Source: Nephromyces sp. MM_2019 (Eukaryota; Apicomplexa; Aconoidasida; Nephromycida). Taken from it: a stretch of DNA of 64,000 nt. The stretch spans positions 37,924-101,923 of the forward strand of contig JADHZB010001057.1 of the NCBI GenBank assembly GCA_015657535.1, given 5' to 3'. Shown here piece after piece: positions 11,401 through 22,756 of this stretch. The notes under the pieces are model-generated. The model was not told the origin of the DNA, ran no database searches, and saw nothing but the letters and a program-made list of their open reading frames with translations. Both the position numbers and the translations under genes were made by a program. Positions within the stretch are counted from its first letter, which is position 1, and every line of letters begins with the position of its first letter.

Positions 11401-14400
11401 ATGGAGGCAGATAACTTGATTCCTGAATTTGCTCAAAATGATAAACTGGATGAGCAAACTTGCAATTCACGCGGGTCTTCCCTCCAATTTCGCCTCTTAT
11501 GTTTTGTTTGTTACCTATCTTACTTCATCGCATCTTGGTCCGCGGCAAGTCTTTTCGCCCTGGCACACACTTTTGTTACAAGCAGTAGTGCGGGATGTGC
11601 AGGTGATGTTGCTGCTCTTGATGCAGCATCACGAAGCCAGTTTCCAGATCATATATACTTTCTATGCTTGCACTTCGTTTGTCAAGCATTTGGCGCTATA
11701 TCCTTTGGATTTTTTTCGGATAAGTTTGGAAGGAGACTGTCGCTGATCTATATGCTATCCTCCATTTGTATTCTATGCTTGGCTGGATTGATGATTTCTA
11801 TCTTTAGAAGCTGCAATTCTGAAAGTGTTGCTAGCAACAATATGACACTTGACGACTTTGATAGTGCAAGGCAATTGAACTTCAGCCGTCCCCTGTATCC
11901 CCTTTCCACGGGTAAAATTTCTTGTCTCTGGGGTGGCCAAATTCTTATTTTCGCAATGATTCGGAGTTGTACCTTCGAAAGTAGATTTATTCAATAAATA
12001 ACACTGCATCTAACATGTGGCACTATCCCCCTTACTTAAATAGGCATAGCTTAATTTATTCACCACTGTGATATGAAAATCTTTCTCTTTCCATTGTTCA
12101 TATAGCGTGGTTTGTCAGTCCTATGATACTATTATTTCTAATTGGCCAATCATTTTGCATGACGTGTGTTAGATAATATAAGCAAAAATTGGTGCTTCCT
12201 ATGATGCGCTCTGTGACTTTTTGATCAATTTAGCTAGGAGTTTTGGATAAAAAAGTGAAATTTCGCTATTAACTCTTAATGCTTACAGAAGTTTTCAGTG
12301 GGCATTTCAGGCTAGGGCACTTTGGATTTCCTACGTTACAGCTTACGAACTTCAAACAAAATTTGATTTTGCACTTGCTGCTTGCATTACCTAGTGGAGG
12401 ACTACATTCAATAGTGGGCTCGATAATGTGTGAGACTTCACCTCCTAAATCCCGCCATTCTTTAGTATTTGGTTTGTTTTGCGTACAAGCAGTAGCACAG
12501 CTAACAGTATGGATTGTTGACTTAATAGTATCCGCTATAATAGTTCCACCCAAATCGCTTCGTGTACTATTCGCTATCTTTGTAATTTTCCCCGTGTTAC
12601 CAAGCTTCTTATGCCTGCTTATTGTCGTCTTACTCTTAAAAAATGAGTTTGTGATAGAAGAAGAGAGGTATGAAGCAGTATGCGACGTTACGCAAGAGGA
12701 GTCGTTGAATTTATCCAAAAATTTTAATTATTCTGGGGATGCATTTGGTCGTGCTGCGCGGTCTATTTTATATCCAGATGATGTAATCAATCTTGTGAAT
12801 GAACAAGATGCTATAGAAGAAGTTCCAAGTTCGTGTCTACAACGCGAGCCATTTTCTCATTTGGGCATGCGCTCTTTAGAAATTTACGAAGATCATGCGA
12901 AAAATTCCACGGCTCCACGTGATTGGGCTAAATCAAACAATGAAAAATCGCGTGAACCTTCTCTATATACACCTCCTTCAATGTCAGCCTATCAAGAGAA
13001 TTCAACAGGCCAGCATAGTGAGATCAAACGGGGTTTTTCGGCGGCTCCTCCATTAACTTCATTTCATGAAGATGCAGAAAGAGCCCAGCCTCTTATACCT
13101 GGTGATTCTTTGCCTGCCTCTGAGACCCGTTTCAGCAATAATCACCTTGTAGATGGAAATTTTAGTTTTTCGAGGTCGCCAATCTCTATGTTAGATACAT
13201 TTGCTGGCCCGCATGCCAATGTAGCACCCGAAAGCCATCCAAAAGATTTTTCATTTTATTCTGGATTATGTGAAGATCATTACTCTCCTCCTACTTTACC
13301 TTTACTAGTGGAGGACTCAAAAGGGGACTCTGTAGAGGAAGACACTTTTATAATAAAAGAATATCGTCGCTTGAACTCTAGGCAAGTCCCCCCACCTATA
13401 AACCTCCGGACTTTGTCAAATCCTCTGCGATACTCCAATTCTATTATATATGATACGAATACTACACCAGAACGGTCGAGATTAAGCAGGCTTATATTTG
13501 GCATTTTCATACCAGTCTTTATACTAGATTTTTTTTTTTATGGTATTAGCGTTCTGCAGTTCTTGATAATTCCGTTGCACACCCATCACCCGGTAGGCCG
13601 TGATATCGCACTCTCTGGATTCGTGGCTTTCTTTATGCTTCTGGAGTCTTTACTTGCTCTATATCTGATAATAAAGTATCCTTTGTATCCGAAAATGCTC
13701 CAAGTGGCTGGATTTGGACTACTGGGACTCACGTATTTTGGCCTTGCTGTATGTTTATCTTCCATACCCCCAGATATTCCAGAAAGTGCATCATCCTCTG
13801 TCCTGGTTGCCTTGCTTTATGATGTATTTTTTAGGTAATCTGCCAAATTGCAATTTTAAAGTTTCTTACAGATCTTTAATGCGCAAATTTCATTAAATTA
13901 TGCTGTAATATGTATTTATATATTTTTGGCAGCTAGGTGATTGAAAAAAATGTATAAAGTTGCTTTAATGGCATTGAAAGCTTTTTAAATTTTTGGGACT
14001 GAAATAGTGTCAAGAGGGGCTCCTGGTATGCTTCTAATTCCTGAGCTGCAAGCTTAGCAGTAGGTTTGGTATTTTCAACATTTCTTAGCGCCTCTGCCTC
14101 CGCAGCTCCTGTTTTGGATGCATTCAGTTTTGCTGATGTTACTAGTTGTTTGTATTTGGTTACAGAAATTTGACATGCTTGAACTAGTCTCACCGTTTGC
14201 TCAGAGAATCTTTTTGATTCTACTAAACAGAAAAAGAGTAACAAGTTTTCTCTTCTATTCGGAATTTTCTCTTGTATTCGGAAAGATATAGGCTGTTAAT
14301 CTTTCACATTTTTGTTGAAAGTCAGTGTAGTATACTCATTATTTTCTCTTAAATCTAGCCCGTCCACGTAGTTTCATCGCTTGTACTTGCTTTCTATGCA

Positions 14401-15465
14401 AAGTTCCTCTAGTAAGCTAAGGGGGCTTTTAGTCATTTATTTGTATTTAGATATTTTGCTGGTTTTGTTTCATTTTTAAGTTATTTTTTCTTGTCTGTGT
14501 GTTTCCTTGCTTGCTATGCCATGCGTACCTTTTTTGGGTTATAATTCTGCATTATTCACAATTTTTAAAGCTATTTTGGTTGGTTTTTTCCGCTGCGCTG
14601 GATTCAAAAGTTCTTACCAAAAATTGAAAAAACAAATTGTAGCCTACCATATTTTGACGCTTTTTTTGCATTAAAGGTTTCCATTAAACTAGGTACCGTC
14701 TTGGGTTGAAAGGAAGAATAGCTTAAAATAGTGGTTGAATGTTATAGAGCAAGCTATGGGTGAATATTTTTGTTTCCGGGTGATTAGTGCACAAAAAGTT
14801 TTTAATAGACCTTAATAGCATCTCGAATAAAGTACAGCACTTATCTTTGGGAAGGCTGCCTAGGCCATGACTAACTGACTTTTTACATTTTTGTAGGTGC
14901 TACTTCACTTGTTGATTACAATCTTGGATAGTAATTCACCACCGACTTACTGCTGAGTTTTTCAAGTTATCCGTTAGGTCACAAGCATCATCTAGAGTTT
15001 ACATAGTTTTTTCGAAGTGCAAAAAAGAGAAATGTCAGTGGCTATACTACTAATAAATAAATTTGAGTGTACCCTCTGCGCTGATAATAATGCATTAGCC
15101 ATACAGCAGGCGTACTCATGGCACTTTTTTTTTGAACTGTGGCTAAACATTTCGTAGTTCAAATAGTTCATTGTCATTTTTATTGTGTGACGATCAGGTT
15201 TTTCAACTACTTACCCAATGCGACCACTTTTTTGATTGCATTAGAGTATTTCAACTCTGAAAGCAGGGGCGTTTCCATAGGAGCAACCTTGGCCACTGGA
15301 AGGGTTGCAGCTGTCTTGGGAATAATCCTAGATGCTGCTTTTGATATAGGTCTTGTTCAGCTGCTTTTTCTTTGCTCCGTATTAGCTTTTATTGCAACCG
15401 TTTGCAGCATAGGCTACACTCCTCATTTGAAGCCCGTAAGAGGGCATTTAAACGCGCTCAGATGA
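11401..15465 (+). CDS. Phosphate:H+ symporter family transporter (MFS)
   Basis: Three exons, 11401-11911, 12289-13834 and 15198-15465, join in phase (1 and 2) to give 774 aa. It is a multi-pass membrane transporter, presumably moving inorganic phosphate with protons. The MFS loop 2-3 signature GFFSDKFGRR is at residues 103-112. Residues 204-241 align with the Pht1/PHO84 segment around YPLSATIMSE and its following VFAMQG block. The last exon opens with FFNYLPNATTF, a hallmark of this family (PNATTF at about 692-697). Twelve helices can be counted in two blocks, about 30-285 and 565-765. The cytosolic loop between them is about 275 aa of Ser/Pro/Glu-rich sequence, against some 60 in typical plant or fungal members, making the protein about 250 aa longer than usual. 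The PHS signature residue GGD is replaced by SGG, so substrate could differ. The start is the first ATG of the open frame. Phosphate transport is a family inference. Confidence 0.85.
13933..14226 (-). CDS. Possible antisense exon nested in intron
   Basis: Inside intron 2 of the phosphate transporter, the minus strand is open for about 97 codons with balanced, GC-richer composition (K, A, E, Q, L), ending TLFQSQKFKKLSMPLKQLYT and a few residues. It is preceded by a good acceptor (TTTCTGTTTAG at about 14226), so it would be a terminal exon. No upstream exon could be fixed within the remaining intron. It could belong to a small nested gene or be chance. Confidence 0.3.
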   Translation of the reverse strand, partial: LVESKRFSEQTVRLVQACQISVTKYKQLVTSAKLNASKTGAAEAEALRNVENTKPTAKLAAQELEAYQEPLLTLFQSQKFKKLSMPLKQLYTFFSIT

Positions 15466-17971
15466 ATCTTTTTCACTAGGTGCAGGTGTATCAACCGTTG
15501 AATCAAGCGGAAGATGTCTTTGTCGACTCTAACCATCCCTGAAAACTCGGAAAAAACTTCCGGCAAGAGCTCGTAAAATATTTTCGTAGAATGCAAACTT
15601 TAAAGCACTATTGAGAAAGTCTCTTGAGGGTAACTTTCTTAGCATGCAAACGGTGTAATTAGTACTCTCGGAATGATTTTTTTGGATTATTGGTATATTT
15701 TGCTTGGCTTAAAACTCCTGCTGCTGCGGATCCCTTGTCCTCTGCGTGCCAGCCGCTTGCTGTGTCTCAAACTTCCGAGTGTTTAATCTTTAAGATGTAT
15801 AACTTGATTGATGCATGAGAAGGTGTGGGCAGGCTAAAACATGAGCAAGTTCAGAGCGTCCTTTTTTTTGCAATAAATCTAAAGCGGAAAGAATTAGAAT
15901 CCGCACCCCGAAAGCTCCTAAGCAAAAACTATCAGTTAAAATCATAGAGGAGCATTATGATGAGTGCTGTTCATCTGTTAAAGTGCACAAACCACAGCTT
16001 CCCCGCGTGACATACATGGAAGTAACTCTGTACAACGGTTTTATTTGAAATTTTTCATCCTTTATTGTAGATATTTATAAGAATTTTCGTTGATAAATAC
16101 TAATAATCAGTCACACTGGTTGTTTGTGAAATAGCTATAGTCTACTTTCTTGATACAAGCCAGATTCAAAGTCAGCCTCTGTGGCATTGGACGTCAAATA
16201 GCGCTAATAGTTCGTAGGGAATTTTGAAAGGAATGCTTCATTATTTCAGCGTTAAGTTCGCGGTGTACGCTCGCTTGTCACGTTAATAAATTAAATTCTT
16301 CAAAAAGCTTATGCAAACTAAAGTATACTGAGCGCTTTTGCAGCTCCCAATCACGCCTTAGTAGCTGTGACAGGTGCTGAATAAGATAAAACCGAACAGC
16401 TGTGAAAGTGCCTGTCAACGTGAGGTATCTGGCAATATATTACCGGCAGCTACATGCCTCATAAAGTTGTGCATCCATAGATATTCCGAATAATTCTTTG
16501 ATTACAAAAAGGAATTTTGGATAGTGATATCTTCGTAGCGGCTTGCCCGGAAACTCAACGAGGGTGTAAAGTATCTTAATATGATTATTAACAGCGTATA
16601 TGGGTGGAATGACTAGGTTTACCATCAATATACTCGATGGACATGCCTGTATATAATCATACGAAGCTTCCCAAGTTACAAAACCTAGGTGCGGATGAAA
16701 GTAAATGTTTCGTTATGGCAGCGGTAGCCGCAGTATGGCTCTGCCTTGATCAACTAATTACAAGTTGCAGATAGACTTACCCCCGATATGAATTGGAAGT
16801 AGCGTCAAAGAGCGATATCGATTATTCGCGGGATTTAGACTTACGCACGGTGGTAACCAATGCATGTCGGTATTTACTTAGGCAATACGACGAAAGTTGG
16901 GGCTAAAATTTGCTTATAAATTCGTCATAACATGAAAAGTATATTGATATTTTTTAAGAATCTACATTGGTGCGTCCTTCTGAGCGAGCATCGTTCTCCA
17001 AATCAGCAGCCATTATACACAAACTGGATTTCGCTGGGTTCAAAACTGGTACTAGCATGCAATTGGAAGGAAGAAAACTTTTTTTCATAGTTTCCCCGAC
17101 TGGCTCAAAAGTAGCATCGAATGCTGTAGACTACTTCCATATTTTTAACGCTATGTTTCTAATATCAAAGGGGCCCATAAAATTGTGCAAAAGCATGAGC
17201 CAGGCAAACACAATTAAGAATTCCCAACATTTTGCCTCAAAAACTCAAAGTATCCCACTTGAAGTTCTAATGTCTAACTTCTCAGAATCCCCAGAATCAG
17301 CGCAAAAAATAAAGATAATAAGAATATCATAAGAAGCCTTATCTCCCCTCAACAGCACAAACTTCATCAACCAATAATTCGCATGCTAAGGCATTGGACA
17401 GGCATTTTACTGATACATTTTGGATGACCTGATGATTTCAGCATGCATCAGGATTAAATCGACTGTAATGGGTTCAAGTATCACCAAGCAACCATTTCAA
17501 GAAACTGAATACCCTACTCTTGGAAAAGTCCGCGGTGCTGAATTCATTAATAAAATAAAACTCAAATGTGACTTGGAGGCTTGAATATTGCACCCTGCAC
17601 CAAGCTGATGGACTCGTAGTGATTCGCAATACATAAACTTGACGAACTGCAACATCGAAATTTGTATTAGCGCATAAACCAGAAACAACAAACTCAAAGC
17701 TTAGAGTCAATAGGCCAGTTTATGGCAACTTTGGTTGCCAATGCAAATTCAAAAACCTGGCAAAAATCTCTAAAATTACGGGTAGAATAAATTTCAATAA
17801 CTCATAGCGATTACGATGCTCTAGCACCTTGTAGTGCTGATGCGACACTTCTGGGAGGCGTACCTGCTAAATTCAAAATTATATCTTGGAATTTATGATT
17901 ACGCAAAGAAATTATCTGTGGTTCACCAAAACAAATCGCTTGGCAGGCGATATGACTCACTGAGTAAGCGC
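15466..17971. other. Intergenic, one possible ORF at 16958-17332
   Basis: Between two convergent genes. The plus strand has a 124-codon open frame (16958-17332) with plausible amino-acid composition (includes KLDFAGFKTGTSMQLEGRKL) but no ATG near its 5' end. It could be a terminal exon converging on TRM10; I do not recognise it. The rest shows no coding signal. Confidence 0.3.
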
Positions 17972-19036
17972 TTAATCCCACAAGTTAACATCCTCTAAGA
18001 TATATACTTCTTCATTCTCAACTTCTTCAGTAGCAATCTCGTCGCAATGTAGACAAAGGCGACTTTTCCATGCTAAAGAACCCTTTCCTCTGCTCCTTTT
18101 TTCCTTTCTAGACTTTCTTTTAGGGATTATGCGCTGCATACATTCCCATCCCTGACCTTCTGCAAATGCAACTAGTATAGAAACTACTTGATTCACCGTT
18201 AAAACTGGAGAGCCCGGCCAATCGCTGCCCATAACTTCCTTAACTAGTAACTTTTTTACAGAATTAACTCCAAGATTCATAGCATTACTCCGAGCTAAGT
18301 TGCTCCTACGATTGTGATCTACTATTCCCCCAATCACGTATGCACCATCCCAAGCAACAGACTCTAGGACTTCCTCTGCATCTGCAGACAGATAAGTTAC
18401 GTTCAAATTGTCAGGGAGAACATCCATAAAATGCCTTCTTTCGAGATTACACATCCAGTTTGCCACACCCTCGATACGTTGCAGTTTTTCCGCAAGCGTG
18501 TCCCCAATACTAGTGATGTATAGTTGAAAAGGTCTGGTAGATTTATGATTTGCTCCGTAACTATACATAAGTTGCTGCACCAGCTTTGAAGTCTCTGAAT
18601 CATCTTGGTACTCGTCATAATCACAATCGATGACTAAAGTAGGTTGCCTGGCGGTTATGTCTCTAAACAGCTGATTCCTTTCCAGGGTTCGAAGCGAGCT
18701 TGGATGGTTTTTAGCCGAAAATACAAAAGGCGCATCAGCCGTAGATCCACTAGTATTGGGGGCTAAAACTGGATTCACAACAGGGTAGGCCGAACATGGC
18801 GGAGTCGAAGATGGGCTATTCAGATTTTTCCGGGTGTCACTGGCCAATCCTTGACAGTAACTCTCAACTTTGTAACCATCCGAGTGGGAGACCTCGGTAG
18901 GGATATAATCGTTGAGCATACTGTCCTCCACGGCGTATTCATCAGTTCGAGCTGCTATAGCAAGCTGCAAATCTCTGGGCTGCTTTTCCTCTAGGCCATA
19001 AATGCAGTCCCCCTCACACCCTGGGGCTAATTCCAT
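17972..19036 (-). CDS. TRM10: tRNA (purine-N1-)-methyltransferase 9, TRM10 family
   Basis: Intronless, 354 aa. TRM10 enzymes are SPOUT-fold methyltransferases that use S-adenosylmethionine to methylate N1 of G9 (and A9 in some lineages) in tRNA. Family motifs appear in order: VIDCDYDEYQ (about 135-144, start of the SPOUT domain), TYLSADAEEVL (214-224), YVIGGIVDHNR (233-243, containing the conserved Asp240 of the VDxN motif, the likely catalytic residue), PVLTVNQVVSIL (277-288) and IIPKRK (303-308). A short basic stretch (KSRKEKRSRGKG) follows the catalytic core, probably for tRNA binding. The N-terminal 100 aa are low-complexity and lack the usual Lys/Arg-rich helical arm of yeast Trm10. The C-terminus carries a Cys/Asp/Glu-rich extension of about 30 aa. 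Both upstream and downstream neighbours are unrelated. The first in-frame ATG is used. Confidence 0.93.
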   Translation of the reverse strand: MELAPGCEGDCIYGLEEKQPRDLQLAIAARTDEYAVEDSMLNDYIPTEVSHSDGYKVESYCQGLASDTRKNLNSPSSTPPCSAYPVVNPVLAPNTSGSTADAPFVFSAKNHPSSLRTLERNQLFRDITARQPTLVIDCDYDEYQDDSETSKLVQQLMYSYGANHKSTRPFQLYITSIGDTLAEKLQRIEGVANWMCNLERRHFMDVLPDNLNVTYLSADAEEVLESVAWDGAYVIGGIVDHNRRSNLARSNAMNLGVNSVKKLLVKEVMGSDWPGSPVLTVNQVVSILVAFAEGQGWECMQRIIPKRKSRKEKRSRGKGSLAWKSRLCLHCDEIATEEVENEEVYILEDVNLWD

Positions 19037-20400
19037 ATTACTATGTTCTCTAAAGTGTAGCGTGACATACGATCTGAAGCTCTGGCACTCGAGCTCGCGG
19101 AGTTTCTACATTAAACCTACCAGCATGCATGAGCAACCTTCATTCAATCCCTAATGGTGGCTATGTGTGTGTTTGGGATGTTACGTTTGTGGGGTATAAA
19201 TAAGCAAATATGCGTCTGTCTTTAGTATCACCCAAAAAATTTTCGCCATAGGTGCTATATTTATCTAAATAAGGTATCCAGCGAAACATAAATATAGCAT
19301 CTACCTTTGCTAACACATTGGGAATTTCATTAAGATAATTTAAAACTCAAACCACAAAATGAGGAATGTCGACATAAAACCACGTAGAAGGCACATGGTT
19401 TCCAACAATAAGTTCTGCTCTTTGAAGCATGCACAATTTCAAGTGATCACTGAAGATAGCTAAAAAATAGTCAACGCGAAAAAAAGATAAAGGAGGCGCA
19501 TCACAGCATATATTATTATACACCTGCTCATTTTCGATTATGTTTCAATCAATTTTTAGCATAAAGAAACTTCACAGGAAACTGAATTTAAAAAAGATAA
19601 AACCTCCTTTGAGGAATTGTATAATAATGTACTCTGCACACAAGACAGTTCCTGCTTACCTGCTCATTTTAAACAAAACTCCAAGATTCTGAGGAAAGGC
19701 TTCAATCTCAGGATGATGAACATATACAAATAGCAACCTCTTGCGATATATCCAGACCAACTTATCAGAGTTGACGCCTCAAGGTCGAGTGCGTGAAAGA
19801 TACATATTTTCTTCTATATGCCACTGACATTCAAGTAAGTGATTGGAACCCTAGCATTACCTGAAAATAAAAGGAGGTGGGGGTCCCATTTGAAAGCAGA
19901 AAACAAAGAGTGAATCTTGCTGCTCTGTAGGACAATTCAATCACAACGTCGAGGCTTCAAATAGCAGGCAAACCAGTATCGGCAAGGCAGGGAGGAGTAA
20001 AATATAGCAACATCGAAAAATCATTCACAGGTTTGCTAAAAAATTTTAAGAAATAAGACCTTAGTGTGATCCGCAGTTTTGAGATGCAAGAAAAATACCG
20101 AGAGCGCTGATATTAAGTATAGCCATCACGTGTGCCCCTTAGAGAAATACTCACAGTGACGAAAAAAAATGCGCTCAAAAACAAGCCATTGTTTCATCGA
20201 ACAGCACCAGCCTCGAAAAATAGGTTAGGAAAGCAAACATAGAGCATGCAATTCACTGATGAACTTATTTCCAACGTAATAGCAACAAAAACCAAAATTT
20301 GACTGTGAAAAAGCAACAACTTGAAACTATAGCTTTCAAAACTTATCATACAGGGCAAAATAGGGGGTGATCATTCAGCACCACACTATGCATGCAAATT
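19037..20400. other. Intergenic, no gene seen
   Basis: AT-rich DNA upstream of TRM10 with stops in all frames. It should hold the TRM10 promoter, but no specific element is identifiable. Confidence 0.4.
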
Positions 20401-22756
20401 ATGTCCGCATCGGAAAAGGGGCCATTTAACATATCAGGTAAGCGTACCAACTCGCCTTGCTCTCAGCATTTAGGTAAGCTCAAAGGTAACGCATAGGAAA
20501 GAAATAGCTCAAAATGTTACTTACGTGACCCACCCTACAGATGGTTACTAAAGGAATACATGTACCAAATAGCCCAGAGAATTGCAGAATTACCATTGGC
20601 AAAAACGACGATACAATACAAAACGAAAAAATTCTTTTATAGGTAAGTAGGTTGGGCACTATTATATTACGTGTCATAACCTAATAATTCAGCTTGCCCG
20701 TAAAAGCATCCTCAAAAATTCCATCATATCATGACCACAGGGCAGCGAGGAAATAAGCAGTACAATGCTTGCATCGTTTTGTATTCACAATTTTGTACAA
20801 TACAAGTCTTCAGCCACAATGGTAGCAGGTCGTCTTAAAACGAGTGGACATAATTCTAATATCACTATCAAAGAGGCAGGTCAGGGCAAATAAGCAATCG
20901 AAAAAAATCATTCTACCATACCTCAGGGCTAACATTGAAGATTTTACTATTACTGTTTTTGCGACAACATCAAACAGATACATATGATTTCATCACATAG
21001 CTTCTGAAATTATGGACTTCCTACAATCTTTCCTGTCGTCATTCACTAAATTTAAAGTTAGCAGAAGCATTGTGGGTACAAGAAAGCACTGTGCAGGAAC
21101 AAAAGTGTCAAACTCAATAAGGGCAAAATAAACAAGCCGCTAGAAGAGCAAAGCCTCAACGCATTACAGCTTGTACATTATACCACGAGGTACTTTAAAA
21201 TCAAAGCTGCAGCCCCTAAAGAAAGTCATGGAGCAAATAAAGAGTTTGAAGAATACAATAAAACAGAGGTGGCTAACCAAATATGTAAGTGGTTTTCCTC
21301 TTCTACGGGGTTCTTCGAACCTCATGAGCTATGCGGCATATTGCATGTCAATCCACAACAGCGGCGTGGGTCTATTCAGCTTTTGCTAAGGTGATGCAAG
21401 CGCTGCTCATGCCGACCACGATATCATCAAAATTGTGGATCGCACAATTTGCATAAATTGAGGCTGAAGAACTGCGTAGTGTACACGCCCTCAATGCAAG
21501 TTGAGGGCGTAATCAGAACGGCCTCGTTTGCATGGCTCTGGTGCAAGTTTATATGAAGAGAACGTCCGAGTAGCCTGGGCAGCGAGGCCCATTATGATGC
21601 CGCTCCCATACACTTTGGCCAATGCATATTTTCCTGTCTGTTGATTCGATAATACACCCATTATTTTATTACACTGATCATATTATATTACTCTGCTACC
21701 ATTTTATCATAAGACTACTACTATTTTATTACACTGCCATTATTTTAGTACACTACTACTGCTTTATTATACTAGCTCTAAACTCTGTATCTAGGTGCTT
21801 TTTGCACTAATGCTGTAACGATACTTCATTCTAGCTGCCTTATTCATGTTTGTCGAGTACAGCCTTGGGGGGAAAAGCCAAAAATTTTTTGTTCAGCTGA
21901 TAGCTTTATAGACACCAACATACGTACTATTGCTACGCCGCAGAAAAGAACCATGTAACTAGCGTGTTTAGGCTGGTTTCAATGTTAAAAATTAGCTGGG
22001 AGCCTCGAATAACTTCAAATTACCCAAGCTGCTTCTCAAAGCTTTCCAAAGTACCCATAGAGTTACAGCAAGGTTGCAAGACTTGGTTGCATTTCATAAT
22101 TTCTCCTTCAATCAATAATCTCAAGCATCAGTATTTCAATGATCAATAAACCCGTCATTTCATCCCTGATTGTCGGCTCAGTAGCTATCTGCGAGGCGAA
22201 AGGCTAGTGCTACGCTTTTATCATCATTCATTATTAATCCGATGCTTGAGTCGGAATACTCCACCTCCATTGGCTAAAGTTGCACTCCGAGAATATTCGC
22301 TACTACCGCGGGTGGTTAAAAACTTGCAAAGTTAACCTCCAAATATGTTACAAAGATTTGGTTCAACAGTGGGCGCAGCAAAGACATGCGCTGGCAGAGA
22401 TGATGCAATATTGTGCAGAATACACGCCAAGCAACAATGCGAAGGAAACTTCATTGAACAAGAGCGGTTTTTCAACCAAAGGGTCTAAATTACTCAATTA
22501 TCAAGTATCAATGGGCCTAATACTAGGTTTGGGGCATTAAGTCCAAGATTTTTACAACATTATTAGCATTTACGTCAGTTCGGCACTACCACCAGATCAA
22601 TGCGCTCAATCCACAAAAGATGACATCTCATACAGCATAAAATAGTTAGTAGTTGCTCCCTACAGGCCATCCCTTGAAGTGAAACTTCTTCCAGGAAGCT
22701 TCCACTTCATTTTCATCGCGAGAGAGCAAGAGCAACTGAGCTCTATTTTTAATTGA
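20401..22756 (+). CDS. Tentative multi-exon gene (unassigned)
   Basis: Several small segments with good splice borders and open frames lie in order on the plus strand. They are an ATG exon 20401-20437 (MSASEKGPFNIS) ending at CAG/GTAAGC; 20541-20642, bounded by CCCTACAG and GTAAGT and reading WLLKEYMYQIAQRIAELP in one phase; 21170-21391, bounded by ATTACAG and GTGATG and containing EFEEYNKTEVANQI; 21972 to about 22040-22072; 22280 to about 22488; and a terminal exon 22666-22756 ending QEQLSSIFN. The phase between the first two fits only if the 7-nt piece CATTTAG at 20467-20473 is an exon, which would leave a 29-nt intron. Open segments of this size can arise by chance, so the chain is provisional. 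No domain is recognised. Confidence 0.3.
21485..21510. other. Perfect 10-bp inverted repeat
   Basis: Arms ACGCCCTCAA and TTGAGGGCGT flank the six-base loop TGCAAG. It is the strongest hairpin in this part of the window and lies about 95 bp past a tentative exon. It may be a transcript-end structure or a chance palindrome. Confidence 0.5.
21645..21780 (+). repeat. Degenerate TTATTTTATTACACTG tandem repeat
   Basis: A 135-bp AT-rich block repeats the core ATTTTATTACACTG and shorter variants (ACTACTACT, TTATTATACT) five or six times at irregular spacing of 20-35 bp. It reads as an old, decayed minisatellite. Confidence 0.55.

Noticed and set aside
21170..21391. The segment reading HVNPQQRRGSIQLLL resembles protein-kinase subdomain XI
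   Set aside because: No G-loop, catalytic HRD, DFG or APE motif could be found upstream on the same strand, so a kinase call is unsupported.
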